From Xiphias gladius (lineage: Eukaryota; Chordata; Actinopteri; Istiophoriformes; Xiphiidae), in assembly GCF_016859285.1 (NCBI RefSeq), contig NC_053411.1, forward strand, positions 4,910,316 to 4,974,315: a stretch of 64,000 nt of DNA, read 5' to 3'. The notes beneath the pieces are model-generated. The model worked only from the letters and a program-made list of their open reading frames with translations, ran no database searches and was not told the origin of the DNA. Shown piece after piece: positions 50,332 to 62,484 of this stretch. Made by a program: the position numbers and the translations under genes. Each line of letters begins with the position of its first letter. The first letter of the stretch is position 1.

Positions 50332-51825
50332 CACCATAGGTAAACCTTCAAACCAGTTGGACTTCCTAGATTGTATTTCATTGTCTCACTGCTATCTTAA
50401 ACAACACACCCACACAAACAGCCCCTTGCGCTGTTTTAATGCAGGAAGTTAATCCTCGCCAAAATTGTAAACACCTCGGCGTCCTACTGAAAACCACAAA
50501 CATCCCTGCAACGAAAGAGGTATACACCAAAATGCCTGTAAGATTAACAAGACCCAGTGAAATGACTGCTTCATTTTATGTGTTCACAGAGCCAAAATGA
50601 GGTAACTCAATTCACCCTGCTATTTTATAAATAGGCTTTGTTCTCCTTAGACGAAGGTAACTGTAGTTCCTGCAATTTCTCGGTCAAAGCGATGATTGCA
50701 GGACTTCTCACAATCTTTTGGAGATCTTCTTGTTTGCTGCATTATTCATGGTTAGCGTTGATGTCCATTTCATCTCTGCATGTTGAGTCCAGCAATATTA
50801 TAACCCTGTTATAGCTAGTGAAGAAATGATCACAATGTGTAGACTAACTGCTTGTTAAACCAGATGGTCTTGAATTCTATGTCTAATGGTGTTATATATA
50901 CAAGATAGAATATGTAAATTAGCAGCTTTGGAGGCAGTTTTCATTCCATTTATCTACTTCTACTATTTATGTTTGGAGATTGTTCGTGACATGCCTCCTC
51001 TGATACACATAGAATCACCAGCCACTTCTTTTGACCTGCCATCAAGGAGGTAGTGCACCAACAAGTACAGGATCCCTCACTGGCTTCCCACAAGCACATT
51101 TTTCCAGGTATGTTCACTGGAACAAACAACTAACTTGGAGGTAGTGCTTCTGGAAGCTGAATCCAGATGTCTGCAGCAGTCAACACAAAATGCACATACA
51201 CAGTACTGCATTTGGTTGAAAACAATATATGATAAAAGAATAAATAACGAAGTAGTTCAAAATATATTTCCATTAATGTATTTTGCTTGTTGTACAACAG
51301 TGAACCTGACATTTAAAATACACTAGTTTCATTGATAAAAAAAACATTATCTACTGAAAAAAATTAAAGGATTAGATATACATTATTGGTTTTGTAAAAA
51401 AAAATAAAAATAAAGAAAATTGAGACTGTGGAGACATCCCTCTTGAAACCATACTGAATATGCATATTACTGACCCTTAGCAAAAAATGCAGCCATTTGA
51501 TCTTTTGCCCGCAGACCACAAAGGAAGCTATAAAAAGATTCTTTTATCATTGGATTTGTAGCACCATCTACAACAAACATAAAGAATGACAGTGGAAATA
51601 TTGAACCTTCGCCAACAGATAACAATACAGTGAGCCATACTGTAATTGCACAAGCTTCTTCAAGTTGTTTATTGCAACCCAACACCTTTACACTCATCAT
51701 CATCATTCATCATAACTCGTGTTTAAGTGCTCCTATCTAAAGAAAATCTATGTTACGTCTCAAAACTAATGTCAAGAAAATCACCCCTTACACAGAAACA
51801 AAGTACGGATCAAAGATGTCCAGCT
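50332..51825. other. Intergenic, no gene seen
   Basis: Ordinary AT-rich sequence between the inverted-repeat element and the tail of NITR G. Confidence 0.5.
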
Positions 51826-51990
51826 CTACTGCCTTACACTTGAGTACACACATTGACTGTGTGTCATTTGTCTGCCTTCTTTTTGGTTAACCCTTTGTTC
51901 CCTAAAAGCAGCATAATGGAGGTTGTCTGCATCTTGGAAACACTGGTAAAAAAAATAAATAAATAAAAATAATATATGTGTATATGTATG

Positions 51991-52027
<37 letters not shown>

Positions 52028-52114
52028 AACTATCTATCTATCTATCTATATATATCTATATATATCTATATATATATATATATTTCTATCTATCTATCTA
52101 TATATATCTATATC

Positions 52115-52145
<31 letters not shown>

Positions 52146-53560
52146 GTATATGTATATGTATGTATATAATATAGTGAATCAGATTATGGCACATGAAATA
52201 AATAAAGTCCATAAAACACAAAATTTTTGTGCTATGTAATACTTTGGATGTTAATTCAACAGTTCATTTAAATAGATAATATTCACCTCTGCATTAGCTG
52301 TGGAGGGAGCTGAAAATTGTGCTTTAGACACTGATGTGAAACACAAAAAAAAATATTTTTATTTAAAAGTAATATTCAGTGGATACAAGCTGTATGATAC
52401 AAACAGTACCAGTTACCTCTGCATTGATAATTGTTTCTCTTGATGATCCTGTACACTGACAGAGCCAGTAAAACGGCCAGGATGGTGGTGAATACCAAAG
52501 CTCCACGCAAGAAATACACAAGCGAGTCAAGAGAGTTCCCCTCATCTGCAGAGAGCCACACATCAGAATACATTAAAGACAGATTAGCTATCATCTTTGT
52601 GTTTCTGTAAAATTTGACAAGGAATAATTCTTTGCTAGAATTTTCAATTACTCAACCTTAAAGTCCAACGTGGCCTCATTTCCAAACAGTATGTGTCCAC
52701 ATGAAGCAAGAGCACAGTAGTAGGTCCCAGCATGAGATCGATTCAGGTTCTCCATCGGAAAGTTGTAGACACAGGTGTGTGTTTATGTGTTGGGTTTCCT
52801 CTCACACTGATCACTCCTGTGTCCTTGGGTGTAAATGAGTCCTGGATGAGATTCTTCAGAGTATTTGAACCAGTAAACACTGTGTTCTCCATCACAGGTC
52901 CCAGTGTGTACGGTACAGTTGAGAGTCACAGAGCTTCCTGGCTGGATGGTCACAGAAACTGACTGATGGACCAAAGCTTGGATGTTCAAATCTGTACCAT
53001 TTACACTGACAGTAGTGCCTTCCGCAAAGTCCAGTTTGTATGCATAGCTACACATGCAGTAGTAAGTAGCTGAGTCTGAAATGCTTAAATCCGAGATTGT
53101 CAAATGGATTTTACCATCTGTAATGTCCAATGAGAACCGTGGATTTTTGAATTCGTCAGTAAAAGCGACGTCTTGATGATATTTAAAGAAGGAAGACATG
53201 AGCCTTGGTTTCTGTCCCAGAGTTTGTTTATACCAGTAAAACATTGCTGCAGCATCACCTTCATAGAAACATTGCAAACTCACTTTGTCTCCAACATTAG
53301 CTGATATAACACCACTCTCTTGACGCACAGCTGCAAACAGTTTAAGAATAGTTGCCAAGGCTGAAGAGAGTAGAGATCAAGAAAGCACACAGTTAATGCT
53401 ATAAATTTAAGTTTACCATGATGATAGTAAGAAAAATTAAGAATGACTTCAACAATGGATACATGTTTTAAGGATATAAATTTATTCATAATAGCCCCAA
53501 CTTACCTGTTCTCCACAAGAAGAGACAAGTCAAACATAAAGCAAAATTCAGAGTTGTCAT
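51826..53560 (-). pseudogene. NITR G, single nonsense codon in the I domain
   Basis: Exons: leader 53506-53560 (MTTLNFALCLTCLFLWRT), V/I 52657-53360, membrane 52417-52545 (VYFLRGALVFTTILAVLLAL), 44-nt exon 52287-52330 and tail 51826-51942 (LHYAAF, CVYSSV). V has VSLQCFYEGD, FYWYKQTLGQKPRL, SDSATYYCMCSY and the J-like LDFAEGTTVSV. At 52,783-52,785 the I domain has TAA where the other genes read CAA (Gln), a single C-to-T change, giving a 210-residue product without a membrane anchor. The J-like motif of the I domain is altered (FGNEAT) and the following donor is a weak GTTGAG. The other exons look unharmed, so this is a very young null allele, a polymorphism, or a gene for a secreted fragment. 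Confidence 0.8.
51975..52170. repeat. Compound microsatellite (TG, TATC, TA)
   Basis: Mixed simple repeats in the intron between the tail and the 44-nt exon of NITR G. The open frame across it is an artefact. Confidence 0.95.
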
Positions 53561-53628
53561 TGTGATCAAAATGTGTTGATGAATGTTAAGAGCCTCCCAC
53601 GTTCTCTGCCCTTAGAGAGAGGAATGCA

Positions 53629-53638
53629 TTTGATTGGC
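53629..53638 (-). promoter_or_regulatory. CCAAT box of NITR G
   Basis: GCCAATCAAA on the sense strand, 69 bp upstream of the start at 53560. Confidence 0.6.
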
Positions 53639-54814
53639 TAATAAATAGTGACACTGAATGTCCTATTTTGGAAACAGTAAGCACATTTTCAGCGCCTCCT
53701 CCATTGTCAACTTTGGTTCTTGAGTCAAGACACAGAGTTAAGCCTGATTTATGATGATAAGCCTGATGTTTAAAATCACTAAAAAAACAAGAATAACTTG
53801 CTGAAGTGGAGTCCACTTCTGCTTAACTGGAGTTTTCAATTTCACAGATCACTCCCTTTCATGGCTGACATCAGCAGCATTAAAAGTGTAGGCACTTAGC
53901 CCATTAATGATTAACGACTATATTTAGTATATTAAGGAAAAGCCCCACAGATTTTTTTTTCTGTTAGAGATGGAAACACAAAATTTGCTATGGAAACTGT
54001 CAAGATATGTGGCTACATGTGAAAGAATCAAAATTTTTGATATCACATATTTATCATGCCTTAATAGGTAGACAAATTTGATTTACTTTTAAAAATGCAA
54101 AAAATCACAAAAATAACTAACATTCATTTGACATGCTAAATATCAGATTTACACTGGACCTAACACATGCTGTATTATTAAAATTGAGGTTGCTTTGAAT
54201 CAAAGCATTTGATATAACTCCTTATAGATTTGAGATACAGCCATTTCTGTATCATTCTATATTTAGTTGTTAGTCGCAAGGGGTTAATTATTTAATCATT
54301 TTCACAAAAACACTATTGGGTTCCTATGATCAGATGTTCAAAAAAGTGTACGCACTTAATGATCAGATAGACTCAAGTATGAATTAATTGTAAAAATAAA
54401 GACTTTCCATTGTATGATTCATGATGAGAAATATAGCTCCACGACCATGAGTTGCCATGCATTTCTAGGACATTTATGTGTATGGCTGTATTCTGATTAA
54501 CTAATGACCTCTATTCAACCACTAACAAACAAGCACACACACACACACACACGTTTACTTTTGTCACTTTTGAGGAAATTACATAGACTTGCCTTCATTT
54601 TCTGGAGCCTTATCCTAAAAAGGCCACGAAGAAAGGCAGATGAGGCTTCAACCCCAAGATAAGGAGCTATCAAAGAATTGTTGAGCACTGTTATGGATGT
54701 TAAATTAAATTGCTAAACATTTTAATTACACTATTTCCACTAGTCACCTTGGGGCTACTGACTAAAATAGGATGTTAAGAAAAACCTGCGCTGTAGCCTC
54801 ATACTTTGACATTG
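53639..54814. other. Intergenic, no gene seen
   Basis: AT-rich, with a short CA tract at about 54,535-54,553. Nothing coding recognised. Confidence 0.5.
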
Positions 54815-55112
54815 CTAAGTCACGCTGTCACCAACGTTAGCTGGAAAAAAAACACTCTCTTGACAAACATATATGGATGATGTCAGATTAGTTAGATTAT
54901 TGGTGTCTGAGCTGAAGCGAAAAGAGATTGAAAAAAAATCAGTTTTTACAATGATATAATTTTGTGACCATCACAATGATTGCATGCAAAATTTGTAGTC
55001 ATATTAAATATTAAATTATTTTTTGTACAAATATGCTTACAATAGACATCTTACCTGAACTCCCTAAGACCAGATAAGTAAGATAAAAAGCAAACTTCAG
55101 AGGTGTCATCAT
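54815..55112 (-). pseudogene. NITR relic: leader and first V strand only
   Basis: An intact leader exon (55055-55112, MMTPLKFAFYLTYLVLGSS, donor GTAAG) is followed by an acceptor at 54,911 and the first strand of a V domain (ANVGDSVT near 54,840), with stop codons within the first 30 codons. Homology ends near 54,815; no further V, I, membrane or tail parts follow before the next gene. A 5' remnant left by a deletion. Confidence 0.8.
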
Positions 55113-55179
55113 GATCAAAATGCCACATTGAATGAACTAACTCTCTATACGTTCTCTACTCTAAAGAGAGTAGACTGCG

Positions 55180-55189
55180 TTTGATTGGC
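55180..55189 (-). promoter_or_regulatory. CCAAT box of the NITR relic
   Basis: GCCAATCAAA on the sense strand, 68 bp before the relic start at 55112, with the neighbouring GTTCTCTACTC block also kept. Confidence 0.5.
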
Positions 55190-56836
55190 TTGAGAAAAGT
55201 AATATCTATTATCCCGATGCGGAAACAATGATGACATTTTCAGTGCTGCCTTGAAATCACTGCATAAAGAAAGATCTGCCAGTTCGGACAGGTATTCAGA
55301 GAGACATTCCACAACGTTGATTTTTACTCGTTCATTCCATACATACTACAGGCTCTTCAATGTTCAGTTGCTAGGGATGTTGGCAAGATGCACTCATCTG
55401 TATCTGTCTTTGTTACTTGCTCTAGTTAAAGTTCTGTAAATGTATTATTATTTATTTAACAACTCAATAGGGTACTTAACATTTAAAATATCTTCTCTGA
55501 TGATGACCTAACAGATATTTGATAAAACATCACCAGTTTCACAACAGCAGGAACACTTTTGATGCTGCTGGTCTCTCCCATTAGTTGAATAGTATCTGGT
55601 AGTATTTCACATTATTGTGCATGTATTAGAAATTGGGTGGCATGTCTATAATATCCAAAAATTAACTCTTGTCAACATTTTCTGCGGACTGTTATATGGG
55701 GGGGATTTTGTTTCCAATGCAAGCAAAACCAGAGTGCCAATGTGTCGGACGACAAGAGGCTTTGAAAAGAGAAAGAAATAACCACTGCCAAAATGAAAAG
55801 GACGTTGGTGTGTTGCCAACCTTGACCAAACGTGGGTATTAGTAGATCTATAATAGATGTGGCTAATTATGCTGGTAACTTGTTATAATGCTTCGTCTGT
55901 CCCTTCCCAAGCACACATATCATGGCCACTGTTTGAGTGATACAACAGCAGATGTGACTGACAAATGTAAATGGCAGGCAGAAATGCTGGGTTCTGGTGG
56001 GTGGACATGATAAGAAGCAAAGGCTGACAGCAAAGTGAACAGTCACTCCCCAGGCAGGGCTGGTCCTGTGGGTTTCTGGCAAGGTTTACTTGCATTACCC
56101 TGCACTTTAAATGACAAACAAAGTTACAGGTTCCTATTTTATTTATTTTATTTTAACACTTTTTAAACCCCATTTTAGCTTTGTAATATGACACGGATTG
56201 ATCAGAGCAATAGTGATTTTGAGCAATGTATATTAGTTTCATTGCTATTAACTTGAAATAGCCTGGCCATCAGACTTTGTGGCAGGTGTGCATGAAAACA
56301 CTATCTGTTTGAAACAACACAGACAAAACGAGCAGAGGATCTTCCTACTGCCGACCACACGGGCAAAAAAAAAAGGGTTTGTCATGTCCATATCTGACTG
56401 ACTCTGAAGTAGTTTTGCTGAGACTTTTATATGTCTTTGATTATATAAGTAACCAAAAACAAGCACCAACTAATGTGTGTTGTGTGAAGGGGGAAAAAAT
56501 ACTACACATGTACAGATTATCAACGGTAATGGTTTTGCTTTGCTAAATCAAATTGTGCTTATGCAGACGGGACAACAAGGTACTGACTGTGGTTGAATAT
56601 TCATTTTCCGTAACTCTAAGTGTTTCACCCTACACGCAGCACAGAGATCAGTTATGTGTGGTTACGTGTTTGTACATTGTAAATGACAGGTATAGCAAGA
56701 GTGGAAATACAGCACCCCTGACAATGTAGGTCACATAAAAGGAACTTGGCTTTATTGTAGCTGAATGAACATGTTTCATTTTTTTTTGCAAGGCAAAGCT
56801 TTGCATTTGCTATAACAGGGTGAAACATGTCCAGCT
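55190..56836. other. Intergenic, no gene seen
   Basis: Unique-looking sequence between the relic and the tail of NITR H; the short minus-strand frames near 55,870-56,470 lack any recognised domain. Confidence 0.5.
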
Positions 56837-59069
56837 CTACTGCCTTACACTGGAGTACACACATTCACTACAGGTGTCATCTCTCTGTCTTCTTGATCTG
56901 CTGAACTTGTGCTCCCTTAAAGCAGCATAAAGGAGGTTGTCTGCATCTTGGTGGCCCTGGCAATAAAAAAGAAAAGAGTTAATTGCCATATTAGTATATG
57001 TGTCATAATTGATATAGACACGTGTTGAGAACAGCAATACTAATGCTTGTACAGTATAATGCAAATCAGTATGAAAGTCATGTGAAAATAACTTCCGTTG
57101 TGAAGATTAGAATGTAAATTTTTTGTAGTGCCCATGTCAGAGAGGTGTAAACATCTCCAAAAACAATATAATCCAGTACAACAGCAACAACTTAAGTCAT
57201 CAGCTTCAGCTTTACAGTCTACAATCAATCCTCACCGCGTTATCTAGTACTTATTGCATTACCTTGAATTGCATTATATCGAAAAAGTGTGGCTCTTTTT
57301 ATGTTCATCCCGTGCTGTACTTTTGTGCTGTAAAATATTTTACAGTTCTAGTAGTGCAGCACTAATACTTACCTCTATATTTGGAGCAGAGGCAGCTACA
57401 GATCTTGATTGAGAATCTAGTTTTGACCAAAAACAACAACATAAGCCTTGTTAAAAATCCAATAAGCTTGAGGTGCGATAATTTCTTTTAACTTAGTTGG
57501 ATTCTTTGGACCAAAAGTAATGAACCAGTACTTCTACTTTTTTTATTAGTGTATTATGATAGAATCAAGGTGCAGGTAGCCATTAAATATAATTGAATCA
57601 ATTAAGAAATAGTATATGGTATAGTATAAATATGAGACTTGCATCACTGTATTGAGCATACTGTTTTAATTTTTGAGCTCTATTTAAAAAATGTCTCAAC
57701 TATCAATCTGTAGCACAGATGGTATATATCTTAAGTGTATTTTCTTCAATGTATAAATGAGCATGTTCAAATTAGAATGTATCCTATTTACACGTTATTT
57801 GGGCTCTGAATGTTGCTGCCATTACACTCTATTTCATTCAGAGAACAAAAAACTGTGCTGACGAAGCAATTTCACTTGATGTCTTTGAGTGAATCTAGAT
57901 GTCTTAGCCCACCTGTGCATTGGCAGCTGTTTGTCTTGCATATTCTATATGCTGTGTAAGCCAGGAAAACAACCAGGATGGTGGTGAATGCCAGAGATCC
58001 GATCAAGAAATACACCAACACATGAGAGTCCACCTCATCTGGAGATAGCCAGACATTAGGAGACATTACAGAGGTTTTAGATTTTTCATCAAATCTGATT
58101 ATAGAGTAACCACCATATTTAACAGATGTGTCAATCTTTGCTAGAATTGTAGTTACCCTCTAAGTCCATCTTGGTGCCGTTTCCAAACAGTATGTGTCCA
58201 CATAAGGCAACAGCACAGTAGTAGGTCCCAGCGTGAGAACGATTCAGGTTCTCAATCGGCAAGTTGTAGACACAGGTGTGTGTTTGTGTTTTGGATTTCC
58301 ATTCACACTGATCACTCCTGTCTCCATGGGTGTAAATGAGTCCTGGATGAGAATCTTCAGAGTATTTGAACCAGTAAACACTGTGTTCCCCATCACAGGT
58401 CCCAGTGTTCACTGTACAGTAGAGAGTCACAGAGCCTCCTGGCAAGATGGTCTCAGAAACTGACTGATGGACCAAAGCTTGGCTGTTCAAACCTGAGTCC
58501 TTTACACTGACAATAATGCCATCCAAAAATTCATACAAATATGAATAGCCACTTACGCAGTAGTAAGTAGCTGAGTCGGAAAATTGCACATCTGAGATCT
58601 TCAAATTATTTTTACCAGTGGTAGTTTCCAGTTCAATGCGGGGATTGTTAAATTTATCAATCAACTGGCCATTTTTCTCATGCTTATAGAATTTAGTTAT
58701 CAGCTTTGGTTTCTCTCCCAGGGTCTCTTTATACCAGTAAAACATCAATGCGTCAGTATCTTCATAGAGACATTCCAAAGCCAACTCTTCGCCAACATTA
58801 ACTGCTTTGAAATGTAAAGACGTTGATAGTTCAAGAGCTGGCATATCAGCTGAGGAGAAAATAGAGACCAAGCAAGTGCACATTTAACTTTAGAGCCTGA
58901 CTAGGAGCAAATTTCTGACACACATAATGCATTGCAGTGCATATCAAAGATATCGGAAAAAAATATTTTGCTGAGAAAACGAGACAAAATGCACTTAAAA
59001 AGCAAACAACTTACCCATTTTGCCCAAGAGCAGACATGTCATATACAGAGCAAACACTGGAGATGTCAT
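56837..59069 (-). CDS. NITR H, inhibitory novel immune-type receptor, intact
   Basis: Exons: leader 59015-59069 (MTSPVFALYMTCLLLGKM), V/I 58157-58849, membrane 57913-58038, 44-nt exon 57373-57416 and tail 56837-56956, giving 345 residues in consistent phase. The V domain has LALECLYEDTDA, FYWYKETLGEKPKL, SDSATYYCVSGY and the J-like YEFLDGIIVSV, the most diverged J-like strand here. The I domain has LYCTVNTGTCDGEHSVYW, YYCAVALCG and FGNGTK; its CA-rich stretch is interrupted (KSKTQTHT). Membrane: VYFLIGSLAFTTILVVFLAY. The tail has LLYAAL (canonical ITIM) and CVYSSV. All splice sites are GT-AG. Probably a working inhibitory receptor. Confidence 0.88.
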
Positions 59070-59140
59070 TTTGTTGGAACTGCCATTGGTAAATGAGATC
59101 ATCTCAATAGGTTCTCTACTTTTCAGAGGCAAGAGTGTGT

Positions 59141-59150
59141 TTTATTGGCC
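59141..59150 (-). promoter_or_regulatory. CCAAT box of NITR H
   Basis: Variant GGCCAATAAA on the sense strand 72 bp upstream of the start at 59069; an opposite-strand CCAATCAG follows at once. Confidence 0.55.
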
Positions 59151-60911
59151 AATCAGACATGACTCACATGATCAGTGCCCCCTACAGTGTAAATTTTGAT
59201 CTATGACAAGATTTTTATTGAAAGAAGTCGGACAGAATTGGAGAACAAAGTGTGTTTTTAAGAGGGCATGTGATTAGGACTTATTGAGGGAAATGTAAGC
59301 ATCATTTATGATATTCCTAGTTCAATTTGTATATGAAATTATGACCAGTTTGAAAGTAAGTGAGTTAGAATTTGCTACAATGAACATTAGAAAACTACTG
59401 AATCATCTGCTGTGTAAATAAAGGGGCTTTGTAGCCTTTAGCATTGTTAAACATGCTAAATAAGTGGACTGGAATGTCTCAACATGTTAAGATGAGACTG
59501 TAGAAAACTGGTTGTGGTTGAATGTGTTGTGAAGAGGAGGGAAAAGGTAGCCAGCCCAGACCATAAACACCCTCCCCTTCACCTTGTCCCCATCGCTCTT
59601 TGCCATAGATCTGCTGTTTCTTACTGACTTCCGAAGATACACATATTACACTGGTATTTTCTACTTTGTGATATATTAACAAATACATTCATATAAGATA
59701 ACAGAGATGTATTAAAAAGTATTTTCATTCGTCAACTAGAGTCTGTGATGTTACAAAAGGCACATTTTAGCAAAAATGTACGGGTTGAATTTAAGGTCAC
59801 ACACAGTTTAACATTAAACTTTGACCAACTAATTGTGGCCTGTTTATAATATTCTTTTGTTTAGACATACAGTATGTGGAATTTACATTTTTACTGGAGT
59901 GCGCCCTTTCATTGTGCACATCATGTTCATAATGCTGACAGCACAAGACGTATTTCGTAAAATATCTTGAAATAGTGTGATATCATTTGGCAGCCATATT
60001 GCCCACACCTTTTGTACAGTTTCTGAAGGAAGGAAAAAATATATACTGTTTCTGTATGTTCCTTTCAATGTGGAGTAGTCCATTTCTTCAACTAAAGCAA
60101 TCTAATAATGGGGATGAGTAAGAGTTGTGGACCTGTATGATACTGTATGTAATTTTTAGAAAGTTGATGTAGCACAAACTGGACATGTCATTATGGTGAG
60201 TTTCCTAAAATGCATAGTTTCTGATCACGTTTTGGCAGTGTTTGGGAACTGAAATGGTTGTGGCTCACCAAAACACAAGAAAATAACCGCTATTATTAAT
60301 CAAGAAGACTGAACTGAAACCCTTGGAGCAATCTTCACGAGCTAAGAAGAAAAGTGCACTTCTTAAGTAAATGTATGTAAATTACTATTTCAAATGTCTT
60401 ACATTTTCTTTATTATATGCGTAGCTTGTTTTCTGCATGTAAGATATGATGTTTGTTTCACAGTCCTGTGAGACCAGGCACGCTTAAGTGTAAGACACTG
60501 TTGTCAGAGGCTACAGGCCAGTCTTACTGAGTTTGAGCTCTGCTAGGACTTATGTTTCCATCAATGGAAACTTATAGTCTGTAACTTACACCACCTTCAC
60601 CACAGGAGTGAAAAGTAAATGGTGAGAGGCAGCTATAAATTGAAAGGTTCAACCTGCACTTGGTACAGGAAGGTATTAATAGACCAAAGGGGATTTTCAT
60701 GAGCCTGCTAAGTCTATATCCGTATCTAGTATTGTACTGTATGTACAGAGATGCTTATCCGTGTGACTGTGACACTCTCAGAGCATACTTGACATACAAA
60801 TACTGCAAACAAAAAATATTTAATTTTCTTTCAACATCATTTTACATTGTACATTTAGTCATGTGAATTGTTATTTTGTTGCAACAGCGATTGCCAAGAA
60901 AGAAAGCTACT
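59151..60911. other. Intergenic, no gene seen
   Basis: AT-rich sequence without recognised exons between NITR H and NITR I. Confidence 0.5.
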
Positions 60912-62403
60912 TCACTGAAGTGGTTGAATGTTATGTCCTACCCACTCCCTTCTACTCTTTAGTCTAGAATATACACAAACAGTTTCCATGTTGTCCTCCT
61001 GACGACGACGTTCGCTGTTTCTGTTCGGATTCAGAGCAGCATAATGGAGAGAGTGTGCATCTTGACTCTGTTAAGTAAAAAATAACAATAATGTGAGAAA
61101 TACAGTTCTAGAAGAAAAAGTATAATAGCTGTTATTAAAATCTTTTGTGACTCTTTTATCATAGTTATTTGACCCACAATGGTGTTGGAGGCTGCAGAAC
61201 ATGTCAGATGACAAACGGTTCGTGCAAATCAACATACATGAGTGATCGAGCCAAGTCAATACAGCAAAATCTTATTGATTCTGAAAACCTTTCCTTTGCA
61301 GGCAGAGCTCAACTTTTTTTTCAACTTGTACACAATGAAAGCCAAGACAAGCAGCACGATAATGGAAACTGCCAATGCCACGCTCAAGTAATAAGCCAGG
61401 AGAGGCAGGATCTCGGTAGAACAGTCTAACATGGAGAGTTAATACAACAGTATTTTTGTGGATGTACAATCAATATGGTTAATGGCTATTTTTCAGGCTG
61501 GAAGCAACAGTAAAATGCAGTACCAGCTATTATCGCCTACCTACAATCTCAACTCTCGTTCCATTACCAGAAACAATTTCCCCACAGGAGGCCAGAGTGC
61601 AGTAGTACATCCCAGCATCAGAGGAGCTTGCAGACTTTATTGCAAGGTTTAAAGCGCAATTTTTCATGTGAGGCTTTTCATTTGTTGGGCTTGTACACTG
61701 TCCTATACTTGGGCTCCACGATTGAAGGCTGAGATGCACCATGTCTTAACCAGTACAGACTCTGCTCCCCTGCACACAGTGACTCAGCGTATACTGTACA
61801 GCTCATATCCAAAGAGTCTCCTGAACAAAGTGGCTCTAGCACTAGCTGATGGACAACAGCTTGGATGCTAGACAGTTATGTTTTGACAAGAAGGAAAACT
61901 CCTTGTCCAAATGTGATTTTGCTGAATTCTAAAATCCCACAGTAATGTGTTGCTGAATCTGACAGGCGAAGGTCTGTGATTGTGAGATGGTTGCTGCCTT
62001 CTTGGCTTTGTACAGAGGCTTGAAACCTTTCTTTATAGGCAGGCTGGATGTCAGCCTCTGTGTTGTGCTTCATTCGAGTTGATATGATGTGAGGTTTATC
62101 TCCCAAGCTTTGCTGTAACCAAGAAAGGAAAATTGTAGTCTTATCTTGACAAACGCATCGCAAAGTCACACTCTCCCCAGCTTTACCTCTTATGACCCCA
62201 CTGTCCTGAATTATACCCGAGGTCATGTTAACATCAGCTGGTACCTCACCTGCATAGAAATGCAAAACATTTTATTATTTGTACTTTTAAAACATCTCTC
62301 TCGCTCAAAATTATATTCATGCACGTAGAAAAAGTGAAAAAAAAGGTGTAAAATACTCAGAGATTTCAATGAGACGCACAAGAAAGGTGCAAAGTCGCAT
62401 CAT
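60912..62403 (-). pseudogene. NITR I, diverged receptor with stop between V and I domains
   Basis: The V/I exon (61541-62249) has VTLRCVCQDK, FLSWLQQSLGDKP, LSDSATHYCG and a classical J-like FGQG. In-frame TAA at 61,876-61,878 then separates LLVKT from IQAVVHQL at the start of the I domain. The I domain also shifts frame near 61,700 and its J-like motif reads SGNGT. The membrane exon starts at 61,425 (YYLSVALAVSIIVLLVLAFI) and the tail is 60,912-61,067 with LHYAAL and CVYSRL. The 44-nt exon was not found and the membrane donor lacks a clear GT. The leader starts at 62403 (MMRLCTFLV) with an uncertain donor. Sequence and J-like motif are closer to the plus-strand gene than to the core NITRs. 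Probably dead, or able to make only a V-domain fragment. Confidence 0.72.
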
Positions 62404-62473
62404 CTCTGACACTCTGCAAGCTGTATCCTGCGTGTTGATAGACGCACCGACTCTTATAGGAGACGAAGGCTCT

Positions 62474-62484
62474 TTGTGATTGGC
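62474..62484 (-). promoter_or_regulatory. CCAAT box of NITR I
   Basis: GCCAATCACAA on the sense strand, 71 bp upstream of the start at 62403; the core is the same as in the other NITRs. Confidence 0.55.

Noticed and set aside
52732-52962. Plus-strand open frames of 60-90 codons recurring opposite every I domain (also near 27,354, 32,007, 44,333 and 58,233)
   Set aside because: They are antisense shadows of the I-domain exons; they recur only because the I domain is conserved.
12392-62249. The cluster as an immunoglobulin or T-cell receptor locus
   Set aside because: V domains are followed by an I domain or a splice donor, not by recombination signals; there are no C domains or separate J segments, and the genes carry their own membrane and ITIM exons. 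CACAGTG-like heptamers occur but no matching nonamers were seen.
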